A stretch of 64,000 nucleotides of DNA from Melaminivora sp034675505 (GCA_034675505.1 JAUCDD010000006.1:1-64000); one strand, 5' to 3'. Numbered from the stretch's first letter, positions 50,343 through 58,508 are shown. The notes: a model not told the origin generated them from the sequence alone. Numbers and translations: made by a program.

Positions 50343-51791
50343 TCAAGCCGGCTCCAGCGCGGCCTCGCGCGGCGCACTTGCGGGAGCGGACGCGCTGGCC
50401 GGCACCGGCAGCGGCTCGAAGCGCGCCGTGAAAAAGCGCAAGAACTTCGGCTCGTAGACCATCTTCATGCCCTGGATCTCGCGCCGGCGGGCATAGAGCT
50501 CGCGGCAGGCGCGGGCCACCACGTCCAGGTGTGCGTAGGTGTAGACGCGCCGCGGCAGCGTCAGGCGCACCAGCTCCAGCTTGGGGCGGTGGTGCTCGCC
50601 GCTGGCCTTGTCGCGCCCGGCCGAGACGATGCCGCGCTCCATGCTGCGCACGCCGCCCTCCAGGTACAGCTGCGCGGCCAGCGTCTGCGCCGGGAATTCG
50701 TCCTGCGGGAGGTGGTCCAGGAAGGCGCGCGCGTCCAGGAACACCGCGTGCCCGCCCACCGGCCGCACGATGGGGATGCCGGCGTCCTCCAGCTGCGCCG
50801 CCAGGTAGCGGCACTGCGCGATGCGGTGCTGGATGTAGTGGAAGTCCACCGATTCCTCGATGCCGCGCGCCATGGCCTCCATGTCGCGCCCGGCCAGGCC
50901 GCCGTAGCTGGGCATGCCCTCGAACAGCACCACCAGCTCGCTGGCGCGCTGGTACAGCTCGTCGTCGTTCATGCACAGAAAGCCGCCGATGTTGACCAGG
51001 CAGTCCTTCTTGCCGCTCATGGTGCAGCCGTCGGCGTAGCCCATCATTTCCTTCAGGATCTCGCGGATGCTCTTGTGCGCGTAGGCGGCCTCGCGCTCCT
51101 TGATGAAGTAGGCGTTCTCCACGCAGCGCGTGGCGTCGAACATGACCTGGATGCCCAGCGGCGCGCACAGCTCCTTCACCGCGCGCAAGTTCTGCATGCT
51201 CACCGGCTGGCCGCCGGCCAGGTTCACCGTGACGGCCACGCAGACGTAGGGGATGCGCTCGGGCCCGACTTCGTCGATCAGCCGCTGCAGCTTGGCGATG
51301 TCCACGTTGCCCTTGAAGGGCAGGTCGATCTGCGCGTCGTGCGCCTCGTCGATGATGATGTCCACGAACTGCGCGCCGTTCAGCTCCTGGTGCGCGCGCG
51401 TGGTGGTGAAGTACATGTTGCCCGGCACGTAGTCGCCCGGCTGGATGCACAGGCGCGACAGCAGGTTCTCGGCGCCGCGGCCCTGGTGCGTGGGGATGAT
51501 GTGCTTGAAGCCGTAGTACTCGCGCACGACCTCCTGCAGGTGCAGGAAGTTCTTGCTGCCGGCGTAGGCCTCGTCGCCCAGCATCATGCCGGCCCACTGG
51601 TTGTCGCTCATGGCCGTCGTCCCGCTGTCGGTGAGCAGGTCGATGTAGCAGTCCTGCGAGCGCAGCAAGAAGGTGTTGTAGCCAGCCTCGCGCAGGTGCT
51701 GCTCGCGCTCCTCGCGCGTGGTCATGGCGATGGGCTCGACGACCTTGATCTTGTACGGCTCGGCGGGGTAGGCGAGGGATGCGGGGTGCAT
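50343..51791 (-). CDS. tpl: Tyrosine phenol-lyase
   Basis: A 482-residue PLP enzyme (beta-elimination of L-tyrosine to phenol, pyruvate and ammonia). It matches TPL rather than tryptophanase: MYFTTTRAHQ carries the TPL-type Thr, and GVRSMERGIVSAG has the Arg (R387) that replaces the hydrophobic residue of tryptophanase and binds the phenol ring. The PLP lysine is in MSGKKD. A C-terminal extension of about 20 Pro/Ala/Ser residues (VPASASAPASAPREAALEPA) is absent from the usual 456-residue enzyme. AAGGAG precedes the ATG at 51,791. No tyrosine permease is adjacent. Confidence 0.9.
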   Translation of the reverse strand: MHPASLAYPAEPYKIKVVEPIAMTTREEREQHLREAGYNTFLLRSQDCYIDLLTDSGTTAMSDNQWAGMMLGDEAYAGSKNFLHLQEVVREYYGFKHIIPTHQGRGAENLLSRLCIQPGDYVPGNMYFTTTRAHQELNGAQFVDIIIDEAHDAQIDLPFKGNVDIAKLQRLIDEVGPERIPYVCVAVTVNLAGGQPVSMQNLRAVKELCAPLGIQVMFDATRCVENAYFIKEREAAYAHKSIREILKEMMGYADGCTMSGKKDCLVNIGGFLCMNDDELYQRASELVVLFEGMPSYGGLAGRDMEAMARGIEESVDFHYIQHRIAQCRYLAAQLEDAGIPIVRPVGGHAVFLDARAFLDHLPQDEFPAQTLAAQLYLEGGVRSMERGIVSAGRDKASGEHHRPKLELVRLTLPRRVYTYAHLDVVARACRELYARRREIQGMKMVYEPKFLRFFTARFEPLPVPASASAPASAPREAALEPA

Positions 51792-51943
51792 GGCGAATCT
51801 CCTTGGGGCGGCGGGCGGTGGATGGGCAGCGCGGCAGGCAGCGTGCGCACAAACATGATTTGCATCAAGTTTTTTGCGCAATTTTGCTTTTCACGCTTTA
51901 CATACAGCTTTGTACCGCCTGAGATTCGAATATTTCTGTCTAA

Positions 51944-51976
51944 TAAAAAGAAAATGCGCATTTAACATGCGCATTT
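51944..51976 (-). terminator. Rho-independent terminator after the lysine dehydrogenase gene
   Basis: A perfect 10-bp stem (AAATGCGCAT and ATGCGCATTT, five-base loop) is followed on the minus strand by a T-rich tail. It ends the lysine dehydrogenase transcript. The AT-rich DNA from about 51,860 to 51,945 is probably the tpl promoter region. Confidence 0.85.
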
Positions 51977-51992
51977 GTGGGGCGGACGGCGA

Positions 51993-53087
51993 TCAGCCGA
52001 TGGATTCGACCTGGCGCGACTGCTGGTAGGCGGCGCCGAAGCGGTTGGCCAGGAAGTCCGGCAGCGCCACCTGCTCCTGGCGGATGAAGCCGCGCTGCGG
52101 CAGCCGGCCCTCGCGGAACAGGTCGACGGCCGCGCAGATGCCGGCCGCCGTCGTGATCTGGATCGCCGACAGCGGCTGCTCGCCCCGGCGCTCGGCAAAG
52201 ATCTTGCGCGCGAACACCTCCTGCACCAGCTTGCCCGCGCGCAGGCCGCTGACGGTGACGAACACCAGCACCACGTCCTGCATGGTCATGGGCACGGCGC
52301 GGCGCAGGATGTGCTTGAGCGTCTCCTGGTCATGCTTCATCTGCAGCTCCTCCAGCAGCACCCACATCAGGTCGCGGTGGCCGGGGTAGCGCACGGTCTT
52401 GTAGTCGATGGAGCGCAGCCGCCCGTCCCAGGTCTCGCACAGCGTGCCCAGGCCACCGGAGGTGTTGAAGGCCTCGTACTCCACGCCGTCCAGCGAGAAG
52501 TGCTCCAGCCCCTCCAGCGCCATGACTTCGATGCGCTGGCCGTCGCGCACGGCCTCGCAGGGGTGGCAGTACTCGTTGATCAGGCCGTCCACGCTCCAGG
52601 TCAGGTTGTATTTGAGCGAGTTGGTGGGGAAGGCGGGCAGCGCGCCCACGCGCATCTTCACGTCGTGCACCTCGTCGAATTGCGACGCCAGGTGGTGCGC
52701 GACGATGCCGATGAAGCCCGGCGCCAGGCCGCATTGCGGCATGAAGGCGGTGTCCGAGGTTGCGGCCAGCTCCTGGATGGCGCGCGTGGCCGCCACGTCC
52801 TCGGTCAGGTCGAAGTAGTGGCAGCCGGCCTCGCGCGCCTGCGTGGCGGCCAGCTTCGCCAGGTGGTAGGGCAGGGCGTTGACGACCGCGTCGTGGCCCG
52901 CGAGGGCCGAGCGCAGCTGCCGTGCGTCGGCCGTGTCGGCCTCCAGGCCGGCCACCTGCAGGCCGGCCAGCGCCTGGAGCGCAGCCGCACTCCTGTCGAT
53001 CACGGTGACCTGGTAGTCGCCGCTCTCGCTGAGCAGGCGGGCGATGAGCTGGCCGATGTGGCCGGCGCCGAGCAGGGCGATCTTCAT
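51993..53087 (-). CDS. Saccharopine dehydrogenase family protein, probable L-lysine 6-dehydrogenase
   Basis: A 364-residue NAD(P)-dependent enzyme. The Rossmann start IALLGAGHIGQLIARLLSES is followed by VVNALPYHLAKLAATQAREA and the active-site region FMPQCGLAPGFIGIVAHHLA. Lysine 6-dehydrogenases and saccharopine reductases share this fold. I infer the lysine enzyme because an AmaB-type aldehyde dehydrogenase and a divergent Lrp-family gene flank it, the usual set for lysine to 2-aminoadipate. AAGGAGA precedes the ATG at 53,087. Saccharopine dehydrogenase itself is the alternative. Confidence 0.8.
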   Translation of the reverse strand: MKIALLGAGHIGQLIARLLSESGDYQVTVIDRSAAALQALAGLQVAGLEADTADARQLRSALAGHDAVVNALPYHLAKLAATQAREAGCHYFDLTEDVAATRAIQELAATSDTAFMPQCGLAPGFIGIVAHHLASQFDEVHDVKMRVGALPAFPTNSLKYNLTWSVDGLINEYCHPCEAVRDGQRIEVMALEGLEHFSLDGVEYEAFNTSGGLGTLCETWDGRLRSIDYKTVRYPGHRDLMWVLLEELQMKHDQETLKHILRRAVPMTMQDVVLVFVTVSGLRAGKLVQEVFARKIFAERRGEQPLSAIQITTAAGICAAVDLFREGRLPQRGFIRQEQVALPDFLANRFGAAYQQSRQVESIG

Positions 53088-53233
53088 GGTGCTTGTCTCC
53101 TTCTTGTGGTGCCGCGTTTGGGGGCGGGTGGCACCAAGTCTAGGAAACAGCACGAACGAAAGATAGCGCGATATTGACGAAATCGTGGTTGAAAATGACA
53201 CTTGGTCAACTCACAACTACGAAACGTCAACAC

Positions 53234-53695
53234 ATGCCGCGCCCTGAAGCTCCCGTACCGCCCCCCGCCGCGCTCAAGGACCAGCTCGACCGCGACCTGG
53301 TGGCTCTCTTGCAGGCGAACGCGCGCGAGAGCACGGCCGAGCTGGCGCGCAAGCTGGGCGTGGCGCGCACCACGGTGCTGGCGCGCCTGGCGCGGCTGGA
53401 GCAGGGCGGGCTGGTGGTGGGCTACACCGTGCGCCTGCGCCAGGACCATGCGGAAGGGGGCGTGCACGCGCACGTGGGCATCGTCACCAGCCCCAAGGCC
53501 GGGCGCGGCGTGGTGCAGCGCCTGGCGGCCATCCCGGAGGTGCGCCACCTGTGTTCGGTCAGCGGCGAGTTCGACTACATCGCGCAGCTGTGCGCAGATT
53601 CCATGCCGCGCCTGGATGCGCTGCTGGACGAGATCGGGGAGATCGAGGGGGTGGTGCGCACGACCACTTCGGTGGTCCTGGCGGTGAAAAAATGA
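53234..53695 (+). CDS. Lrp/AsnC-family regulator
   Basis: A 153-residue regulator: helix-turn-helix (DRDLVALLQANARESTAELA, KLGVARTTVLARLARLEQGG) then the RAM/AsnC ligand domain (GGVHAHVGIVTSPKAGRGVV, VRHLCSVSGEFDYIAQLCAD). It is divergent from the lysine dehydrogenase gene, with 146 bases between starts. It is therefore the likely lysine-responsive controller of that gene. TTGAC and GTCAA half-sites at about 53,174-53,210 could be its operator. Its stop codon lies within the first unit of a 31-base tandem repeat. Confidence 0.88.
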   Translation: MPRPEAPVPPPAALKDQLDRDLVALLQANARESTAELARKLGVARTTVLARLARLEQGGLVVGYTVRLRQDHAEGGVHAHVGIVTSPKAGRGVVQRLAAIPEVRHLCSVSGEFDYIAQLCADSMPRLDALLDEIGEIEGVVRTTTSVVLAVKK

Positions 53696-53860
53696 ACACC
53701 CCCCTGAGCCGCTGCAAAAAAGGTGAACACCCCCCTGAGCCGCTGCGCGCCTTCCCCCCTCTTTGTCCGCGCTGCGCGCGGGAGGGGGGACGACGCCAGC
53801 GCGGCGGGGCGGCCCTTGCGCGGCGTCCGCTGGCCTGGGGTGCGCCCGGGTCCGGCCTGC
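53693..53860 (+). repeat. 31-base tandem duplication followed by a GC-rich dispersed repeat
   Basis: Units start at 53,693 and 53,724 (TGAACACCCCCCTGAGCCGC with a short A-rich spacer). The second runs into a segment with GAGGGGGGACGACGCCAGCG and GGGCGGCCCTTGCGCGGCGT, which resembles interspersed repeats I know from Comamonadaceae. It fills the gap between the converging Lrp and aldehyde dehydrogenase genes. Confidence 0.75.
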
Positions 53861-53944
53861 GCGCCGGATCAGGAGGGCACTGGATGCGGCTGGCAGGCGG
53901 GAGCCCTGCCCTTCACGCACACCGCCCGATGCACAACCTCGCCC

Positions 53945-55462
53945 TTAAACGTCGAAGCGCACGCCTTGCGCCAGGGGCAGCTGGCGCGAGTAGTTGACGG
54001 TGTTGGTCGCGCGGCGCATGTAGGCGCGCCAGGCGTCCGAGCCCGATTCGCGGCCGCCGCCGGTTTCCTTGTCGCCGCCAAAGGCGCCGCCGATCTCGGC
54101 GCCCGAGGTGCCGATGTTGACGTTGGCGATGCCGCAGTCCGAGCCGTCCGCGGCCAGGAAGGCTTCGGTCTCGCGCACGTCGTTGCTGAAGATGGCCGAC
54201 GACAGGCCCTGCGGCACGTCGTTTTGCAGCGCGATGGCGTCCTCGAAGCGCTCGTAGGTCAGCACATACAGGATGGGCGCGAAGGTCTCGCGGCGCACGG
54301 TGTCGGTCTGGCGCGGCATCTGCACGATGGCCGGGCGCACGTACCACGCCTGCGCAAACTCGCCTTCCAGCACGCGCTCACCGCCGAACACCGTGCCGCC
54401 CTCGGCGCGCGCCGCTTGCAGCGTGGCCTGCATGGCGTCGAAGCTGGCCTGGTCGATCAGCGGGCCGACCAGCGTGCCCTCCTTGAGCGGGTGGCCCACG
54501 GGCAGGCGCTCATACGCCTTTTGCAGCCGCTCGACCAATGCGTCCTTCAGGCTCGCGTGCACGATCAGGCGCCGCGTGGTGGTGCAGCGCTGGCCGGCGG
54601 TGCCGGCGGCGGCAAAGACGATGCCGCGCACGGCCAGATCCAGGTCGGCCGAGGGGGCGACGATCACGGCGTTGTTGCCGCCCAGCTCCAGCAGCACGCG
54701 GCCGAAGCGGCGCGCCACGCGCGGCCCCACCTCGCGGCCCATGCGCGTGCTGCCCGTGGCCGAGACCAGCGCCACGCCCTCGCTGTCCGTGAGCAGCTCG
54801 CCCACCTCGCGCCCGCCGATCAGCAACTGCAACAGGGCTTGCGGCGCATCGCTGCCGAAGCGCGCGGCGGCGCGATCAAACAACGCGTGCGCGGCCAGCG
54901 CCGACAGCGGCGTTTTCTCCGAAGGCTTCCACACCACCGCGTTGCCGCACACGATGGCCAGCGCGAAGTTCCACGCCCACACCGCCACGGGGAAGTTGAA
55001 CGCGCTGATCACACCCACCACGCCCAGCGGGTGCCAGGTTTCCATCATGCGGTGGCCGGGGCGCTCGCTGGCGATGGTCAGGCCGTAGAGCTGGCGCGAC
55101 AGGCCGACGGCGAAGTCGCAGATGTCGATCATCTCCTGCACTTCGCCCAGGCCCTCGGAGGCGATCTTGCCAGTCTCGATGGACACCAGTGCGCCCAGTT
55201 CCTGCTTGGCCGCGCGCAGCTCCTCGCCCAGCAGGCGGATCAGCTCGCCGCGGCGCGGCGCAGGCACGGTGCGCCAGGCCTGGAAGGCCGCCCTGGCCTG
55301 CTGGATGCGCCCGGCCGCGTCGTCGGCGCCGATCTGCGCCACCTGGCCGAGCACGGCGCCGTCGATGGGCGAGACGACGCGCAGCGCGCCCTCGCCAGCG
55401 GCACGGGCCTGGATGCCGAAGCGCTCGAGCAGCGCGGCGGTGGTAGGGGAAGAAACGGACAC
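53945..55462 (-). CDS. amaB: Aldehyde dehydrogenase, AmaB/ALDH7 type (L-piperideine-6-carboxylate dehydrogenase)
   Basis: A 505-residue NAD-dependent enzyme oxidising 2-aminoadipate 6-semialdehyde (piperideine-6-carboxylate) to 2-aminoadipate. ALDH7 signatures are visible: VGVISAFNFPVAVWAWNFAL, SATGSTRMGREVGPRVARRF, LLELGGNNAVIV (catalytic Glu) and AGTAGQRCTTTRRLIVH (catalytic Cys). IGTSGAEIGGAFGGDKETGG closes the site. The start is GTG 55,462 with GGAG seven bases upstream. With the neighbouring lysine dehydrogenase it forms a two-step lysine degradation route, although it lies on the far side of the Lrp gene. Confidence 0.9.
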   Translation of the reverse strand: MSVSSPTTAALLERFGIQARAAGEGALRVVSPIDGAVLGQVAQIGADDAAGRIQQARAAFQAWRTVPAPRRGELIRLLGEELRAAKQELGALVSIETGKIASEGLGEVQEMIDICDFAVGLSRQLYGLTIASERPGHRMMETWHPLGVVGVISAFNFPVAVWAWNFALAIVCGNAVVWKPSEKTPLSALAAHALFDRAAARFGSDAPQALLQLLIGGREVGELLTDSEGVALVSATGSTRMGREVGPRVARRFGRVLLELGGNNAVIVAPSADLDLAVRGIVFAAAGTAGQRCTTTRRLIVHASLKDALVERLQKAYERLPVGHPLKEGTLVGPLIDQASFDAMQATLQAARAEGGTVFGGERVLEGEFAQAWYVRPAIVQMPRQTDTVRRETFAPILYVLTYERFEDAIALQNDVPQGLSSAIFSNDVRETEAFLAADGSDCGIANVNIGTSGAEIGGAFGGDKETGGGRESGSDAWRAYMRRATNTVNYSRQLPLAQGVRFDV

Positions 55463-55593
55463 GGGCAACTCCAAAACAGCTAGAAGACCATGAGGGAGGC
55501 GGCGTGCTGCCAGGCAACCGCGCCGCGCGAGGGCGCCAAGAATAGCGCGCAGTCCACGCAGTCCATCTGCCCGCACACGAATGTGGGACAGAG

Positions 55594-55757
55594 AATTGGG
55601 GTCAGATTCCAATTAACGCGGCAGCAAGAAATTGGAATCTGACCCCAATTAGAAGGAAATTGGATTCCGACCCCAATTAACAATCAAGGTTGCGCCCGCT
55701 CTTGCGGTGATTAATTGGAATCTGACCCCCCATTTTTATTGGGGTCAGATTCCAATT
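55594..55757. repeat. Cluster of five GGGGTCAGATTCCAATT elements
   Basis: Copies are at 55,594-55,614 (+), 55,630-55,650 (-), 55,658-55,678 (-, two changes), 55,713-55,729 (-) and 55,738-55,757 (+). They are in mixed orientation with 8-35 bases between. A sixth is at 13,362. Pairs in opposite orientation can form large hairpins. This is the layout of REP/BIME sequences mobilised by TnpA-REP (RAYT) enzymes; no such gene is in the window. They fill the 314-base gap between amaB and nrdG. Confidence 0.85.
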
Positions 55758-55776
55758 AATTCGTGGTGCTTCAGCT

Positions 55777-56457
55777 TCAGTCGCCGCGCACTTGCACCGT
55801 CTCGAAGCGCTCCCGCACGCCCTCCAGCAGCGCTGCGCTGTCGCCGCGCCAGGCGGGGTGGCCGGGCAGGCGGCAGTGTTGCAGCGCCCAGTGGCGCACG
55901 CCCTGCGCGGCCAGGGCGTGGGCCAGGTCGCGCAAGGGCTGCTCGCCGAACAGGGCGGGGTGCCAGGTGGTGCGGCACTCGAAGGGAGTGCCGCCTTGCA
56001 GCAGCAGGCGCAGCGATTGCCAGGCGCGCGCGCCGCTGCCGGGGGTGCGGGTGAGGGTGTCGTAGTGCGGCTCGGGCGCCTTGATGTCCAGGCCCACCCA
56101 GTCAAGCAGTGGCAGCGCGGCGGCCAGGCGGTCCGGGTACATGCCGCCGGTGTGCAGCGCGGTGGCAAAGCCCAGCGCGCGCACCTGGGCCAAGGCGCCG
56201 GGCAGGGCGGATTGCGCCAGCGGCTCGCCGCCGGAGAACACCACGCCGTCCAGCAGGCCGCGGCGCTGGCGCAAGAAGGCCAGCACCTCGTCCCAGGCCA
56301 GGGCGGCGGGCGCGGCGGCGTCCAGCAGCTCGGGGTTGTGGCAGTAGCCGCAGCGCCAGGGGCAGCCCTGGCAGAAGACCACGGCCGCCAGCCGGCCGGG
56401 AAAGTCGATGCTGGTCAGCCGCGTGAGGCCGCCCACGCGCAGGGCCATGTCGGTCAA
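55777..56457 (-). CDS. nrdG: Anaerobic ribonucleotide reductase activase (radical SAM)
   Basis: A 226-residue enzyme that uses S-adenosylmethionine and a [4Fe-4S] cluster to put a glycyl radical on NrdD. The cluster motif C-x3-C-x2-C is in CQGCPWRCGYC (C-P-W-R-C-G-Y-C). GGEPLAQ is the SAM-binding motif. The start ITSIDFPG-like phrase (LTSIDFPGRLAAVVFCQGC) is of the short NrdG/PflA type. It overlaps the upstream glycyl-radical peptide gene by four bases (ATGA), so the two are made together. Confidence 0.92.
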   Translation of the reverse strand: MTDMALRVGGLTRLTSIDFPGRLAAVVFCQGCPWRCGYCHNPELLDAAAPAALAWDEVLAFLRQRRGLLDGVVFSGGEPLAQSALPGALAQVRALGFATALHTGGMYPDRLAAALPLLDWVGLDIKAPEPHYDTLTRTPGSGARAWQSLRLLLQGGTPFECRTTWHPALFGEQPLRDLAHALAAQGVRHWALQHCRLPGHPAWRGDSAALLEGVRERFETVQVRGD

Positions 56458-56645
56458 CGCGGCTCGGCGAAGAAGCGGCGCTCGGCGTGCTCGCCGCGCT
56501 TGCCGACGTTGAAGCTGGCCACGGGGCGGTGGTAGCCCATGACGCGGGTCCAGACTTCGCAGGGCTGGCGCTCGGCGTCGCTCAGCTGCAGCTGCGCCTG
56601 GGCGTTGGACAGGGCGTGGATTTCGGGCGTGGAAAAGTGGCTCAT
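56454..56645 (-). CDS. Stand-alone glycyl-radical domain of class III ribonucleotide reductase
   Basis: A 63-residue protein. The second half reads CEVWTRVMGYHRPVASFNVG followed by KRGEHAERRFF. This equals the last 35 or so residues of ordinary NrdD, where the Gly of RVxGY is the radical site. The large NrdD gene upstream ends without this segment. The ATG has its own strong AGGAGA site, and the gene overlaps nrdG by four bases, so it is translated as a separate peptide. It would have to dock on the NrdD body to give an active enzyme, as YfiD/GrcA does for pyruvate formate-lyase. Confidence 0.85.
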   Translation of the reverse strand: MSHFSTPEIHALSNAQAQLQLSDAERQPCEVWTRVMGYHRPVASFNVGKRGEHAERRFFAEPR

Positions 56646-56685
56646 GGTGGTCTCCTAGCGGTGCGGGTTGAAAAATGCGGTTGCT

Positions 56686-56749
56686 CTCGTATTGATAGCT
56701 ACATGCCGGCCGTGCATGCCGGCAAGCGGGAGATTTGGCTGAAAAAGCG
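56686..56749 (+). repeat. Dispersed repeat, family A, inside the nrd operon
   Basis: It reads TATTGATAGCTACATGCCGG, then CATGCCGGCAAGCGGGAG and TTTGGCTGAAAAAG. It lies between the NrdD body gene and the glycyl-radical peptide gene. Confidence 0.8.
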
Positions 56750-56760
56750 GCGCGCAGGCC

Positions 56761-58494
56761 TCACGCCGCCAGCAATTGGCGGCGCTTGTGCGCCAGCCGC
56801 TCGTCGTCGCAGCGCGGGCAATAGGCGTGCTCGCCGGCCAGGTAGCCGTGCGTGGGGCAGATGGAGAAGGTCGGCGTGACGGTGATGTAGGGCAGGCGGA
56901 AGTTCGTCAGCGCCCGCCGCACCAGTTCGCGGCAGGCCGCGCCGCTGGTGATGCGCTCGCCCATGTACAGGTGCAGCACGGTGCCGCCGGTGTACTTGCC
57001 CTGCAGCTGCTCCTGCCGCGCCAGCGCCTCGAAGGGGTCGTCGGTGAAGCCCACGGGCAGCTGCGAGCTGTTGGTGTAGTAGGGCTGCTCGTGCGTGCCG
57101 GCCTGCAGGATGGCGGGCCAGCGCTTTCGGTCTTCCTTGGCGAAGCGGTAGGTCGTGCCTTCGGCGGGCGTGGCCTCCAGGTTGTACAGGTGGCCGGTGG
57201 CTTCCTGGAACTGCACGATGCGCGCGCGCACGTGGTCCAGCAGGCGCAGCGCGAAGGCGTGGCCCCAGTCGCTGGCGATGTCGTGCGCGCCGTGCGTGAA
57301 GTTGCGCACCATCTCGTTGATGCCGTTCACGCCCAGGGTGCTGAAGTGGTTGCGCAGCGTGCCCAGGTAGCGGCGGGTGTAGGGGAACAGGCCTTCGTCC
57401 ATCAGCTGCTGGATGCGCGTGCGCTTGGCCTCCAGGCTGTCACGGCCCAGCTCCAGCAGCCGGTCCAGCGCAGCCAGCAGGGCGGCCTCGTCGCCGGCGT
57501 GCACGAACCCCAGCCGCGCGCAGTTGACGGTGACCACGCCCAGGCTGCCGGTCTGCTCGGCGCTGCCGAACAGGCCGTTGCCGCGCTTCAAGAGCTCACG
57601 CAAATCCAGCTGCAGCCGGCAGCACATGGAGCGCACCATGTTCGGCGACAGCTCGGAGTTGATGAAGTTCTGGAAGTACGGCAGGCCGTACTTGGCCGTC
57701 ATTTCGAACAGCAGCTTCGCGTTCTCGCTCTCCCAGGGGAAGTCGGGCGTGATGTTGTAGGTCGGGATGGGGAAGGTGAACACGCGGCCCCGGGCGTCGC
57801 CCGTGGTCATCACGTCGATGTAGGCGCGGTTGATGATGTCCATCTCGGCCTGCAAGTCGCCGTAGGCGAACGGCATCTCCTGCCCGCCGATGACGGGCAC
57901 CTGCTCGCGCAGGTCCTCGGGGCAGGTCCAGTCGAAGGTCAGGTTGGTGAACGGCGTCTGCGTGCCCCAGCGCGACGGCACGTTCAGGTTGTAGATCAGC
58001 TCCTGCATGCACTGGCGCACGGCGGCGTAGTCCATGCCGTCCTGGCGCACGAAGGGCGCCATGTAGGTGTCGAACGAGGAGAACGCCTGCGCGCCGGCCC
58101 ACTCGTTTTGCAGCGTGCCCAGAAAATTCACGATCTGCCCCACGGCCGAGGACATGTGCCGGGGCGGCCCCGCCTCCACCTTGCCCGGCACGCCGTTCAG
58201 CCCCTCGTGCAACAACGTGCGCAGCGACCAGCCGGCGCAGTAGCCGCTGAGCATGTCCAGGTCGTGGATGTGCAGGTCACCGCTCCTGTGCGCCTCGCCG
58301 ATCTCGGGCGCATAGACCTGCGTGAGCCAGTAGTTGGCCGTCACCTTGCCGGCCATATTGAGGATCAGCCCGCCCAGCGAGTAGCCCTGGTTGGCGTTGG
58401 CGTTCACGCGCCAGTCGGCACGGGTGAGGTACTCGTCCACGGTGGCGGCCACGTCCACGAAGGCGTGCGGCTGGGGCGGGAGGGATGCTGTCAT
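56761..58494 (-). CDS. nrdD: Anaerobic ribonucleoside-triphosphate reductase, large part without glycyl-radical domain
   Basis: A 577-residue class III reductase body. NANANQGYSLGGLILNMAGK is the N-terminal active-site region, AVGQIVNFLGTLQNEWAGAQ follows, and MVRSMCCRLQLDLRELLKRG holds the thiyl-radical Cys. The C-terminal zinc site is CPTHGYLAGEHAYCPRCDDE (C-x2-H and C-x2-C). It stops at RRQLLAA just after that site, where the family normally continues to the glycyl radical. No N-terminal ATP-cone is present, so the usual allosteric activity switch is missing. I choose ATG 58,494; a GTG at 58,512 is possible. NrdR boxes lie directly upstream. Confidence 0.9.
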   Translation of the reverse strand: MTASLPPQPHAFVDVAATVDEYLTRADWRVNANANQGYSLGGLILNMAGKVTANYWLTQVYAPEIGEAHRSGDLHIHDLDMLSGYCAGWSLRTLLHEGLNGVPGKVEAGPPRHMSSAVGQIVNFLGTLQNEWAGAQAFSSFDTYMAPFVRQDGMDYAAVRQCMQELIYNLNVPSRWGTQTPFTNLTFDWTCPEDLREQVPVIGGQEMPFAYGDLQAEMDIINRAYIDVMTTGDARGRVFTFPIPTYNITPDFPWESENAKLLFEMTAKYGLPYFQNFINSELSPNMVRSMCCRLQLDLRELLKRGNGLFGSAEQTGSLGVVTVNCARLGFVHAGDEAALLAALDRLLELGRDSLEAKRTRIQQLMDEGLFPYTRRYLGTLRNHFSTLGVNGINEMVRNFTHGAHDIASDWGHAFALRLLDHVRARIVQFQEATGHLYNLEATPAEGTTYRFAKEDRKRWPAILQAGTHEQPYYTNSSQLPVGFTDDPFEALARQEQLQGKYTGGTVLHLYMGERITSGAACRELVRRALTNFRLPYITVTPTFSICPTHGYLAGEHAYCPRCDDERLAHKRRQLLAA

Positions 58495-58508
58495 GTCGGG
58501 CTCTCTGA

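Noticed and set aside
50343..51791. Tryptophanase
   Set aside because: The Arg in SMERG, the Thr in FTTTR and overall wording match tyrosine phenol-lyase; tryptophanase has a hydrophobic residue at the Arg position.
53693..53754. Phase-variable tandem repeat affecting the Lrp protein
   Set aside because: The Lrp stop codon is inside the first unit, so copy-number change would not alter the protein.
55594..55757. Possible CRISPR array in the repeated GGGGTCAGATTCCAATT block
   Set aside because: Repeats are in both orientations, spacing is irregular (8-35 bases), and there is no cas gene.
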